Of a stretch of DNA of 46,948 nucleotides, positions 7,487 to 15,292 are shown piece by piece. The position numbers and the translations under genes were made by a program. This stretch comes from Methylococcaceae bacterium UBA662 (GTDB lineage: Bacteria; Pseudomonadota; Gammaproteobacteria; Methylococcales; Methylomonadaceae). The stretch spans positions 1-46,948 of the forward strand of contig DBNW01000015.1 of assembly GCA_002299425.1 (NCBI GenBank), written 5' to 3'. Position 1 is the first letter of the stretch, and every line of letters begins with the position of its first letter. The notes under the pieces are model-generated. The model saw nothing but the letters and a program-made list of their open reading frames with translations. It was not told the DNA's origin and ran no database searches.

Positions 7487-7541
7487 AACGGCATTCCAGA
7501 CAAACCGGCCAATTGCCCAGGGCTGTAATAACCCACAGCGC

Positions 7542-7910
7542 TCATACTAAAGCCCTGTCATTTGACCTAGCCTTTGCGTTGCGCTTTTTTGCGCTTGCCG
7601 TATCATTGGCCTTTTTACGGCCCGGCCGGCCTCGGTTCGGCACCCCAATCACAGTGCCGTCGGCATCAGCACTAACGGCATAACGGCTGGGCCAGATGTC
7701 CCAAGGCTGAATGCCAAGGGCCTCGGCGACGCGCTTCTCGCCCTTGGGCCACGGGATTTTATTCACGTTGTTCAACGACGTGGCCGCCAGTCCATAATGG
7801 GCGGAAAGCCGCCGAAACGACCAACCCGCCTTGCGCAAGGCGGCCACGATGTCGGCGGGATGCCAGTCTTGCGCGACCAGGCTGGCTTTTTTTTGTTTTT
7901 TCGCTTTCAT
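7542..7910 (-). CDS. ner: Ner/Nlp-family transcriptional regulator
   Basis: Residues 13-75 match the Ner winged-helix domain: DWHPADIVAALRKAGWSFRR, then LSAHYGLAATSLNNV and WPKGEKRVAEALG, ending WDIWPSRY. In Mu, Ner binds between the repressor and early promoters and turns both down after infection. Here it is the first gene of the early operon, divergent from the repressor, as expected. The start at 7910 leaves the domain intact, while the longer frame runs into the operator region. The 122-residue form has a basic tail (RPGRKKANDTASAKKRNAKA) that Mu Ner (about 75 residues) lacks. Confidence 0.9.
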   Translation of the reverse strand: MKAKKQKKASLVAQDWHPADIVAALRKAGWSFRRLSAHYGLAATSLNNVNKIPWPKGEKRVAEALGIQPWDIWPSRYAVSADADGTVIGVPNRGRPGRKKANDTASAKKRNAKARSNDRALV

Positions 7911-8128
7911 AGCGTGTAACCTTTTCTTTGTTTCTAATTTAGGCTCATGATAAAAGCAAATTAGAACCCTGTAAACAAAATAAATAAGCAAATTTACACC
8001 GCGTAACAGAGCACATTAGGTTTAATTATGAAAATTATAAATTGTTATAAATTTCAATGTTATCCGGTTACGCGCAATCTTTTTCAGTGCGTAACCGGAA
8101 TACGCAACCGGAGTAATTGGGTTGCGCG
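7911..8128. promoter_or_regulatory. Divergent early promoter and operator region of the prophage
   Basis: This AT-rich gap separates ner (minus) from the repressor (plus) and must hold both promoters. It contains two inverted repeats. TTCTAATTT (7932-7940) pairs with AAATTAGAA (7958-7966). CCGGTTACGC (8064-8073) pairs with GCGTAACCGG (8089-8098), with a related half site CGCAACCGG at 8102-8110. They are good candidates for Ner and repressor operators. The exact promoters cannot be fixed by eye. Confidence 0.65.
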
Positions 8129-8626
8129 GTGAAAATTAACGAAAGGTTCCGTTTTTTAAGAGGCAAATTAGAGCTATCTCAACAAGATGCAGCGAGCAAA
8201 TTTGATATACCAGTAGGTTCTTGGAAGAAATACGAGTTAGGCCCCAGCGAACCCGGCTCAGGCGCATTGCGCAATCTGGCGGCGGGCGGCGTTAACATTC
8301 ATTGGTTGTTGACCGGCGAAGGGGAAATGCTAACGGCGGCTTTGCCCCCGCGACCAAAGCCGCCCGCCGACACCAAAAAAACCAACGAACCGGCACCAGA
8401 AGCCGCGCCAATCGTGGCTTCCGCCCATGCCGAGCCCAGAGCAAAACTGGACACCGCCGTGCTAATCGAGGTTTTTATAAACGTTGACGAGGCCCTGGCC
8501 GAACACCAACTAACCTTACCCCAACAACAAAAAGCCGTCTTATGCCAATTGGTCTACGAATACGCTACCCACACCCACACCAGCGTCCCCACCACCGTTG
8601 CCCGGTTTATGCTGCTGCTGCAATAA
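8129..8626 (+). CDS. Phage repressor with XRE-type helix-turn-helix
   Basis: Residues 1-65 form a Cro/CI-type helix-turn-helix (FLRGKLELSQQDAASKFDIP, then WKKYELGPSEPGSGALRNLA) followed by VNIHWLLTGEGEM, a common ending of this domain in prophage repressors. A Pro/Ala-rich linker leads to a C-terminal helical region (about 110-165) that probably oligomerises. No LexA-like protease residues are visible, so induction by RecA self-cleavage is unlikely. The start is uncertain: GTG 8129 lacks a close ribosome site, while TTG 8117 follows GGAG at only three bases. Orientation toward the prophage end matches Mu repressor c. Confidence 0.85.
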   Translation: MKINERFRFLRGKLELSQQDAASKFDIPVGSWKKYELGPSEPGSGALRNLAAGGVNIHWLLTGEGEMLTAALPPRPKPPADTKKTNEPAPEAAPIVASAHAEPRAKLDTAVLIEVFINVDEALAEHQLTLPQQQKAVLCQLVYEYATHTHTSVPTTVARFMLLLQ

Positions 8627-8642
8627 CCCCAAGGCAAAAAAA

Positions 8643-8672
8643 AACCATTCCGAGGATTTCCCCGAAATGGTT
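8643..8672 (+). terminator. Hairpin after the repressor gene
   Basis: AACCATT and AATGGTT form the base of a stem extended by CG/CG and GG/CC pairs with two symmetric mismatches. It starts 16 bases after the repressor stop and is followed by TTGTTT. It is a plausible but not ideal rho-independent terminator. Confidence 0.5.
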
Positions 8673-8681
8673 GTTTACACG

Positions 8682-8712
8682 CCATTTAAACGCTTTTTAA
8701 ACGTTTAAATGG
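8682..8712. repeat. 11-bp perfect inverted repeat near the phage end
   Basis: CCATTTAAACG and CGTTTAAATGG flank a nine-base spacer. The element lies just inside the third end repeat. A protein operator or a transposition enhancer-like site is possible. Confidence 0.6.
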
Positions 8713-8719
8713 TCGTCAT

Positions 8720-8885
8720 TTAATATCGCAAATCAACTGCCCAAAAATCCCAAAAACCGCCATTTTTAACTTTTATCGCAAAATCAAACAAAATCCGAAA
8801 TTCTCTCCTAACTCGTTGTAATAGCAACGAAATATAACGCTAAGTAACGATTCTGTTTTTATCGCAATTTATCTGCCTCCTCACA
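8720..8885. repeat. Prophage left end (attL) with three transposase-site-like repeats
   Basis: Three direct copies of a TTTTATCGCAA-like motif have their ATCGCA cores at 8725-8730, 8775-8780 and 8861-8866. Counted from the host junction at about 8885 these are roughly bases 20, 106 and 156 of the phage. This spacing resembles the L1, L2, L3 sites of Mu, which are bound by the transposase. On the minus strand the end reads TGTGAGGAGG (or TGTTGTGAGG), fitting the 5'-TG terminus of Mu-type elements. The exact terminal base and the five-base target duplication need the other prophage end. Confidence 0.7.
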
Positions 8886-9376
8886 ACATACATGGTTCCG
8901 TCTGTATCGCGCACCAAATCGGTGCCGCAAATATTCGCCCAAACATTGTGCATGGGTTTCATTCCCACGCACTCTTTCCTAAAATTTTTCGAGCTATTAA
9001 TGATTTCGCTAGGGATTTTGCCGTCTTTGATGAACTGTTGCTCGCCATAGATATCGCTGATAAAACAATTTAAAGCCGTCAGCCGCTGCTTAAGGCCTTG
9101 TTCGATCATGCGCCATTCCTTAGCGTCGATAATCCGGGGAATAATATCGAAAGGCCAGGCCCTATCGATATTGCCTTCATCGCTATGGACGGTAAAGGTT
9201 ATCCCCATTTCCATGATGGCCAGTTCCGCCGCGAGTTTCCTTTTGTCAATATCGGTTTTTTTCAAGCGATTCAGATACTGGCATAACGCATGGCTGACCC
9301 GGCGTGGCTGAAATTCTGAATGCATCAGTTCATCATGGGCTGAATCGGTTTTGTAATTTTCCCAAATAGATTTCAT
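8840..9376 (-). pseudogene. Circularly permuted ATP-grasp protein gene, cut by the prophage
   Basis: The first 160 or so residues match the N-terminus of circularly permuted ATP-grasp proteins (DUF404/DUF407 type): MGITFTVHSDEG, WPFDIIPRIIDAKEW, then GLKQRLTALNCFISDIYGEQ and CGTDLVRDTDGTMYVV. In intact members that last motif continues LEDNLR-PSGVSYVLENR and the protein runs to about 470-490 residues. Here the frame instead reads RRQINCDKNRIVT and stops, because from about 8885 the DNA is the phage end. The gene is therefore broken by insertion, and the rest should lie beyond the far prophage end. The family is usually found with an alpha-E protein and a transglutaminase-like protein. Confidence 0.88.
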
Positions 9377-9542
9377 GGCTTTTTAGTTGTTAGGTTTTGA
9401 ACGAATAATAAAGCATATGTTATGCCAAATTATCGGATTTCCGGGTTTGTTTAACACCTTCGCTGAAAATCTTGGAAACGGAGCGTAAGCGGAGTGAAGA
9501 TTTTTAGTTCCCGATAGCCGTAGTAACGGGCGGGTTTTCGCA
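9377..9542. other. Intergenic stretch with an inverted repeat
   Basis: No gene is supported. It holds the promoter side of the ATP-grasp pseudogene and an inverted repeat AAAATCTT (9466-9473) / AAGATTTT (9497-9504) around a loop with GGAGCG and GCGGAG half repeats. Confidence 0.4.
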
Positions 9543-9773
9543 GTGAAGCGGTTGTTTGTTGAAATTTACGCTGCCGAAGCCGGCAATTTGGCTTTGAAAT
9601 GCTTAGCGGTCGGCGGCATCGGCGCGAAAATACCTCCCGCGCTAGAAAACGGCGCGTTCTTAAACGCCTTCAAAAACAAAGGCCGGTTTGCGCCGTTGCT
9701 CGATAGCATTTCGGTCAAGCTTGCCCTCAATCCGCACACCCCGTTACTGAGTGCCCGCCGTTACTTTACCTGA
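9543..9773 (+). pseudogene. glk: Glucokinase C-terminal remnant
   Basis: The 76-residue frame matches only the last quarter of bacterial glucokinase (Glk): YAAEAGNLALKCLAVGG, then FLNAFKNKGRFAPLLDSI and VKLALNPHTPLLSARRYF. Family members usually run to about 320-340 residues and have a GGGIAPKI segment. Here that region is shortened to GGIGAKI, so an internal deletion is added to the missing N-terminal part. No upstream sequence resembles the glucokinase ATP-binding start. The fragment is most simply a decayed gene beside the prophage insertion. Confidence 0.78.
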
Positions 9774-10079
9774 CTGCGCCCTACCCTGCTGCCAGCGAAA
9801 ACACGCCGTGCAACCCACGCCTGAGGATTTTAGTTTTTTTTGGAATTAACACGGCTCTACCAGTGCTTTCACAATAACCGCTGGTTATGAAAGAATCACC
9901 AGTAGCCTTCTGCGATATCAAGACACTGTCTTGAAAAAACCAGAAAGCGGGGGTCTGCCTGGACTCACTCCGGCATAAACCGCCTCTGTTAGCCTAGCGG
10001 TTTTTCATACACCTGTCACCGCACGGGTCTATAGTGGCTCCAGCGTTAGTGCAACGTCAGTGTTTTTTTGGAGGCTGCA
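9774..10079. other. Intergenic region with a terminator-like hairpin
   Basis: No gene is supported. AAACCGC (9977-9983) and GCGGTTT (9997-10003) form a seven-base stem followed by a short T run on the plus strand, which could end transcripts coming from the glk remnant. The promoter of the hydroxylase gene must lie after it. Confidence 0.4.
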
Positions 10080-11057
10080 ATGCTCAGTCAAAATACGCTA
10101 TTTGGAATCGATAACGAGCTGGTACCGCTGTCGGTGTTGGTGCTGTTTGTTGTGTTTTCGCTTGCCGAAACCGTGTGGCCACGCCACCCGACGGCGAAAA
10201 AAATACGCGGTCATTCGTATCGCACCAACCTGGGTCTGCTCGCTTTCAACAGCATCGTCATGTCGCTGCTGTCGGTATCCGGCCTGTACCTGCTGGCCCA
10301 GCAAAACACCCAACAGGGCTTGTTGCGGTACTTGGAAAATCCATACTGGCAGGCGGTGTTGTCTTTTTTACTGCTGGATTTGTTGCTGTACCTGTGGCAT
10401 CGGCTGTGCCATGCCACGAACCTTTTTTGGATGTTCCATCGGGTCCACCACAACGACCCGGCCTTAAACGCCTCGACGGGATTTAGGGTGCATCCGCTTG
10501 AGCTGCTCTTGACCAATCTGCTCAAAGCCGCCTACATTGTCGTTATGGGCGTCGATCAACTGATGGTGTTGGTGAACGAAACCCTCATGGCCGGGGCGGT
10601 GCTGTTCCATCACAGCAACGTCACCATTAACACCCAAACCGAAAAATGGCTGGGCAGGGTATTTATTGTCCCGGCCTTGCACCGTATCCACCACTCCGCG
10701 CTGCGGGGCGAACACGATAGCAACTACGGCACGGTACTGTCTATTTGGGACCGTTTGTTCGGCAGCCTGACGGTTCGACAACCCGCCGCGCTCGGCCTGC
10801 AAGGCGATACGCCGTTGACGGTTTTTGGCTTGCTTTTGTTCGGCTTTACCCCCATCCGGCAGGCGACGGCAAACGACCGCGCCGCTTTACCCAACAATCT
10901 GAGCCAAATGATTGCTGAGGCGGCTTATTACAAAGCCGAAAAGCGCAATTTTATGCCCGGGCACGACGTGCTGGACTGGATTGAAGCCCAAGAAGAGATT
11001 ATCGGCCGGTTTTCGGGTACCAGGGGCTACCACGCAGGCCAAAGGCAAGCGTCCTAA
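10080..11057 (+). CDS. Sterol desaturase / fatty acid hydroxylase family membrane protein
   Basis: A 325-residue integral membrane protein with the histidine boxes that hold the di-iron centre of this superfamily: HRLCH (107-111), HRVHH (120-124), HHSNV and HRIHH (around 203). Several hydrophobic segments precede and separate the boxes. The ATG at 10080 has GGAGG six bases upstream; the in-frame TTG before it is not needed. The protein would hydroxylate or desaturate a lipid in the inner membrane. Substrate cannot be told from sequence, and sterol-, carotenoid- and ether-lipid-acting members all share these boxes. It stands alone, convergent with the next gene. Confidence 0.88.
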   Translation: MLSQNTLFGIDNELVPLSVLVLFVVFSLAETVWPRHPTAKKIRGHSYRTNLGLLAFNSIVMSLLSVSGLYLLAQQNTQQGLLRYLENPYWQAVLSFLLLDLLLYLWHRLCHATNLFWMFHRVHHNDPALNASTGFRVHPLELLLTNLLKAAYIVVMGVDQLMVLVNETLMAGAVLFHHSNVTINTQTEKWLGRVFIVPALHRIHHSALRGEHDSNYGTVLSIWDRLFGSLTVRQPAALGLQGDTPLTVFGLLLFGFTPIRQATANDRAALPNNLSQMIAEAAYYKAEKRNFMPGHDVLDWIEAQEEIIGRFSGTRGYHAGQRQAS

Positions 11058-11115
11058 CCTTAAACAGGGTAACGCTCTGGCAATGCAGCGTTTAACGGCG
11101 ACAGCCCGCGTTTTA

Positions 11116-11832
11116 TTAATCTGACAAGTAATACTCGACAGTGGACACCACGCGAATTTTTTTTATGTGCTGGTTGTTAGTATCGCGGGGTTCGATGGTG
11201 AACTGGCCTTGCACAGCTTGCTTAATTTTGCCCAGTTGGCTGTTGGAATCCACTGCAAATTTTGCCGCTACTGCGCGGGCCGCAGTCGTAGCTTCTTGAA
11301 TCATGTCTGGCTTAATCTGGTTAAGCTGGGTGTACAAATACTCCTCCGTTTGGCCCTGGCTGTTGCCGGTCAGGGCGATGCCTTTTTTGCCTAGCTGCAA
11401 AATATCCGACATTTGCTGGCGCACTAAGGCCACGTTGTGGCTGTACACGGTGACCGTTTGTACCGCAGAGTATCTGAATTCACCCGGACTGCTGCTGTAA
11501 ACTTGCGCCAATTTGTCGGTGATGGCAGGCGGCGTGACGGTTATCTCGCTATCCTTGATGCCCGCTTGCTGCAAATAGCTTTTAATGGTTTGGGCATGGC
11601 CGTCTAAGGTTTCATAAAGTTTGCCCAAGTCATTATCGGCAACCGTGTATTGAATGGGCCAAATGGCTATGTCGGCAGGCATCTCGCGTTCTGACAAGCC
11701 TTTGACCGTGACCGTACGTTCATACGAACGCAAATCCCGTGCCGCATCGCCCAAACACCAACCCAGCCCGACCAGCCCCAAAAAAATGCACACACCAAGA
11801 ATTAACGCCGTGATAGGGGTGTTTTGTAACAT
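11116..11832 (-). CDS. SIMPL-domain (DUF541) protein, membrane-anchored periplasmic
   Basis: Residues 5-27 form an N-terminal membrane anchor or signal (ITALILGVCIFLGLVGLGWC). The rest matches the SIMPL domain: RTVTVKGLSEREMPADIAIW, an ITVTPPAITDK segment, and a C-terminal VVSTVEYYL strand. The family forms oligomeric periplasmic assemblies in some bacteria, but its role is poorly known. At 238 residues it has the usual length. It is transcribed away from the spermidine-synthase-like gene, with a 129-base divergent gap between them. Confidence 0.85.
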   Translation of the reverse strand: MLQNTPITALILGVCIFLGLVGLGWCLGDAARDLRSYERTVTVKGLSEREMPADIAIWPIQYTVADNDLGKLYETLDGHAQTIKSYLQQAGIKDSEITVTPPAITDKLAQVYSSSPGEFRYSAVQTVTVYSHNVALVRQQMSDILQLGKKGIALTGNSQGQTEEYLYTQLNQIKPDMIQEATTAARAVAAKFAVDSNSQLGKIKQAVQGQFTIEPRDTNNQHIKKIRVVSTVEYYLSD

Positions 11833-11961
11833 GATAACCTCGTCATTGATATTTAAAGTCTAGTTGTGCAGGGTTAGGTATCGCAAAAGCACTGTTCGGC
11901 CAAAGTATTCAGCGTAATACCGACTAACCAAACGGTACCGTGCAAGGTAATATGTTTTATC

Positions 11962-14235
11962 ATGGCCGACCCTTTGAAAACTGCCCATTTTTATCGCATG
12001 AAGCCAGCACCCGCAACGGTAAATGACCGCCGCCTTCGTTTAATTTTCCTGTTTGCTGGCACGTTATTTGCCAGCGCAGCTTTGATGTTCGTGTTGCAGC
12101 CTTTGTTCGGCAAGCTGCTATTGCCGTTGTTAGGCGGAACGCCAGCAGTATGGAACACCTGCATGGTGTTTTACCAGGGTGTGTTGTTTTTGGGTTACGG
12201 GTATGCCCATACGGTATCGACCCGGTTACGCCTTAATCAGCAAATTTTTCTGCATTTAGCGATCATGACTGCCAGCTTGTTAAGTTTGCCGGTGGCCCTG
12301 CCGGAAAACCCCGCACCGCCTACTGAAGGCGACCCGACTTTTTGGTTGCTTAGTACGTTGTTCTGGGCCATTGGCCTGCCGTTTTTTGTGGTGTCGGCCA
12401 CCGCCCCGTTGCTGCAAAAATGGTTTGCTCAGGTAGGCCACCACACCAGTCATGACCCTTACTATTTGTATGCCGCTAGCAATACCGGCAGCTTGTTGGC
12501 ATTGCTTAGCTACCCCTTCTTGCTGGAGCCTTACCTAGGTCTCAACAGCCAGCGCCTGGCTTGGAGCGCGGGTTTTGCCGTGCTTTGCCTGCTACTGGCC
12601 GGTTGTGCCTTGGTGCTCTGGCAATCCCGCTACCTGGCTCAGGCCACACAGCCTGCGCACGGCGAAGACAAAGCCCCGCCCGGTTGGCGGGTACAGGGAC
12701 ATTGGCTGCTGCTGGCGTTGGTGCCATCAAGCCTGCTGTTGGGCTTGACCAACTTTATCAGCACCGATATTGCTTCGATGCCGTTGTTGTGGGTTATCCC
12801 CTTAACCGTGTATCTGTTCTCGTTCGTGTGGGTGTTTTCGCGTTGGCATCGCTTCATCCACCCGCTGATGCTGCGGCTGCAACCGCTGTTTCTAGTGCCT
12901 TTTTTAGCCTTTGCTTTTGTCAATCCGGGGGATTTGCCGTACTGGGTGTACTTGGTTCTGCATGTCGTGGCGTTTTTTTTCGCGGTTATGGTTTGCCACG
13001 GCGAGCTGGCTAAACACAGGCCGCCGTCCCATCATTTAACCCGTTACTACCTGGTGATGGCTTTTGCCGGCCTGTTAGGCGGTCTATTCAATACCTTTGT
13101 GGCTCCGTGGGTATTTAACGGTATTTATGAATACCCCCTCATGATTGCCGCCGCTTTAATGCTGCGGCCAAGCCGACAGGTTTGGTCGGTGCGCAGCCTG
13201 GCCTGGCAAGTAGCGTTGCCGTTGGCCCTGCTGCTTCTTGGGGTGATTTTGTACCAGATTACTGAAAACCTGGTGGCGTATTTTGATGGCTTAGCCATCA
13301 GCCTGATGGCGATCAGCGTGTTGGTTTTTTTGCTGCGGTCAAGGCCCGTGGTGTTAGGCTTAACAACCGGGGCGGTCATAGCCTTGGCATTAGCATTGCA
13401 TGGTTTGGCTTCGCATACCTTGTATCAAGGCCGCAGTTTTTTTGGCGTGATGGCTGTCAAGGAGCGTTTTTTAGCGGATGCCGACGGCCAGCTCATTAAG
13501 TACCACGAATTGTTCCACGGCACCACCCAGCACGGGGCGCAGCGCATGGACGCTGACGGTTTGCGGCTGCCGTTGACCTATTACAGTCAATCCGGGCCAA
13601 TCGGGCAATTGTTCAGCGAGTTCGATGCGGTCAATGCCAACTGGGCCATCGGCGTTGTCGGCTTAGGTGCCGGTGCTATGGCCTGTTACGCCAAACCGGG
13701 GCAACACTGGACGTTCTACGAGATAGACCCTCTGGTCTTAAAAATCGCCGAAGACAGCCGTTACTTCAAATACCTAGATGAATGCGCCCAACACGCTGCA
13801 ATACGTTTGGGTGATGCCCGTTTGACTTTAGCGGGGGAGCCGGAAGGTCGGTTTGATTTGCTGGTGATGGACGCGTTCAGCTCCGATGCCGTACCCGCTC
13901 ATTTGTTGACGCAAGAAGCTGTTGCCTTGTATTTCAAAAAACTAAAGCCCGGTGGCATCCTGGCTTTTCACATCACTAACCGGCATTTGTTATTGCAAAA
14001 AGTGCTGTCCGTCCACGCCGAAACTTTGCGCCTAGCGGCGCTGGTTCAAGCCTACCAGCCGCTGCCGGAAATACCCATGATTGTGGCTACCGACTGGGTA
14101 GTGATGGCTAAGCGGCAGGCAGTCCTTGAACCACTGAAGTTAAGCCGACTAGGCCATTGGCAAAACATGCCGTTGTATTTTGACCTCGCCCCCTGGACGG
14201 ACGATTTCAGCAATATCGTGGCCATTTGGAAGTAG
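11962..14235 (+). CDS. Membrane-fused spermidine synthase-like protein
   Basis: The 757-residue protein joins about 12-14 hydrophobic segments (residues 20-490) to a cytosolic Rossmann domain of the spermidine synthase type. The catalytic part carries VVGLGAGAMACYA (nucleotide loop), FYEIDPLVLKIAED (acidic ligand loop), RLGDARLTL and DLLVMDAFSSDAVPAHLLT, where the Asp residues correspond to the aminopropyltransferase gate. Such fusions are often annotated as fused MFS/spermidine synthase, and the reaction of most is unproven. The start is uncertain: ATG 11962 and ATG 11998 are both possible, and neither has a clear ribosome site. Confidence 0.8.
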   Translation: MADPLKTAHFYRMKPAPATVNDRRLRLIFLFAGTLFASAALMFVLQPLFGKLLLPLLGGTPAVWNTCMVFYQGVLFLGYGYAHTVSTRLRLNQQIFLHLAIMTASLLSLPVALPENPAPPTEGDPTFWLLSTLFWAIGLPFFVVSATAPLLQKWFAQVGHHTSHDPYYLYAASNTGSLLALLSYPFLLEPYLGLNSQRLAWSAGFAVLCLLLAGCALVLWQSRYLAQATQPAHGEDKAPPGWRVQGHWLLLALVPSSLLLGLTNFISTDIASMPLLWVIPLTVYLFSFVWVFSRWHRFIHPLMLRLQPLFLVPFLAFAFVNPGDLPYWVYLVLHVVAFFFAVMVCHGELAKHRPPSHHLTRYYLVMAFAGLLGGLFNTFVAPWVFNGIYEYPLMIAAALMLRPSRQVWSVRSLAWQVALPLALLLLGVILYQITENLVAYFDGLAISLMAISVLVFLLRSRPVVLGLTTGAVIALALALHGLASHTLYQGRSFFGVMAVKERFLADADGQLIKYHELFHGTTQHGAQRMDADGLRLPLTYYSQSGPIGQLFSEFDAVNANWAIGVVGLGAGAMACYAKPGQHWTFYEIDPLVLKIAEDSRYFKYLDECAQHAAIRLGDARLTLAGEPEGRFDLLVMDAFSSDAVPAHLLTQEAVALYFKKLKPGGILAFHITNRHLLLQKVLSVHAETLRLAALVQAYQPLPEIPMIVATDWVVMAKRQAVLEPLKLSRLGHWQNMPLYFDLAPWTDDFSNIVAIWK

Positions 14236-14266
14236 GCGGTAGCCGCCACCTAAATCCAAGCCGACA

Positions 14267-15292
14267 TCACTTGATCGTAACCGTTCTTAACTCAGCGAGG
14301 GCTTTGCTGGAATGCTCGTCAAACCCCGTCCCTGCTTGTTCGATAAACAACGCGGCGATACCGGCTTGATCGGCTGCTTTCAAGCCGTCTTCCCGCCCAA
14401 GGCAGAGCAAGGCGGTAGACCAGGCATCGGCCAACGTGGCATTGCTATGCAAAACAGTAACGGCGACAGTGTTGTGGGTGATGGGCGCACCGGTACGCGC
14501 ATCCAAAATATGGCTGTAGCGTTTGCCGTCTACGTCAAAGTAATGCCGGTAGGTGCCGGAAGTCATCACTGCCAACGGTTCAGTCTGGGTTATGGTCAGA
14601 ATTTTGTGCAGGCTGCGTTCGTTAGGCAAGGGTTTTTCGATGGCCACCCGCCACGGTTCGCCACCCGGCTTTTTGCCACGGGTTTCCAGTTCGCCGCCAA
14701 TTTCCACCAAAAAATCAGTAATGCCTTGCTCTACCAATAACGCGGCGAGGTGCGCCACACTGTGGCCTTGGGCGATGGATGAGACATCCACACTGAGTTT
14801 GGGGATTTGTTTGCGTAACCGGCTTTTATCGACGATTTCCAAACGGCCAAAGCCAAGTTCTTGGCGAATTTTATCCAGCGCGGCCGGGTCGGGCGGGGTT
14901 AGCTGTTCGCCTTTAAATCCCCAAAGATCAAACAAGGGTTTAATCGTTAAATCATAACAGCCCTGGCTGGCAATACTGACGAGGCGGGCCTGAGCCACCA
15001 GACTAACGATTTCTTCAGGAACAGCCAATGCCTCGGTGCTAAGCGTTTGATTGAACTGCTCCAGAGTGGAATCGGGGCGGTAATTGGACAATAGCCTATC
15101 TAAACGAGCAAACTCGGCTTCGATACGTTTTTTTATGGCCGTGCTGTCAACCGGTTGCACCGACCAATAGCGAATGTGGTAGGTAGTGCCTTGTGCAGTA
15201 CCAGAAATTTTCTGGATTTGAGGGGATGGGTTGCAAGCGGCTAGCCACGTAGCAACAACCAATGCGGTCAAAGCGGTCATTTTCATGGGCAA
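14267..15292 (-). CDS. apbE: FAD:protein FMN transferase (ApbE), lipoprotein
   Basis: A 341-residue ApbE protein, which links FMN through a phosphoester bond to Thr residues of partner flavoproteins such as Rnf/Nqr subunits. A short signal ends in a lipobox, LAAC with Cys20, so it is probably anchored in the periplasm. Family motifs are LSNYRPDSTLEQFN, VDVSSIAQGHSVAHLA, LVEIGGELETRGKKPGG, SGTYRHYFDVDGKRYSHILD and DAWSTALL, which form the FAD and Mg sites. The gene is followed on the opposite strand by the spermidine-synthase-like gene. No Nqr or Rnf gene is visible nearby. The start is either of two close ATGs. Confidence 0.93.
   Translation of the reverse strand: MPMKMTALTALVVATWLAACNPSPQIQKISGTAQGTTYHIRYWSVQPVDSTAIKKRIEAEFARLDRLLSNYRPDSTLEQFNQTLSTEALAVPEEIVSLVAQARLVSIASQGCYDLTIKPLFDLWGFKGEQLTPPDPAALDKIRQELGFGRLEIVDKSRLRKQIPKLSVDVSSIAQGHSVAHLAALLVEQGITDFLVEIGGELETRGKKPGGEPWRVAIEKPLPNERSLHKILTITQTEPLAVMTSGTYRHYFDVDGKRYSHILDARTGAPITHNTVAVTVLHSNATLADAWSTALLCLGREDGLKAADQAGIAALFIEQAGTGFDEHSSKALAELRTVTIK

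Larger units (their letters stand above)
1..8885 (-). mobile_element. Left arm of a Mu-like transposable prophage (partial)
   Basis: The block holds the early region of a Mu-type phage in the expected order: repressor facing the end, divergent Ner, MuA-type transposase, MuB-type ATPase, Gam, GemA/gp16 and Mor. Early genes run on the minus strand, so the phage left end lies on the right, at about 8885, where a host ATP-grasp reading frame is cut. Three repeats with the core ATCGCAA sit about 20, 106 and 156 bases inside that end. Late genes and the right end lie beyond position 1. All early genes seen are intact, so the element may be active, but this cannot be judged from one arm. Confidence 0.93.

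Noticed and set aside
10060..10467. Cys-rich plus-strand frame over the hydroxylase gene
   Set aside because: Out-of-frame shadow of the sterol-desaturase-family gene.
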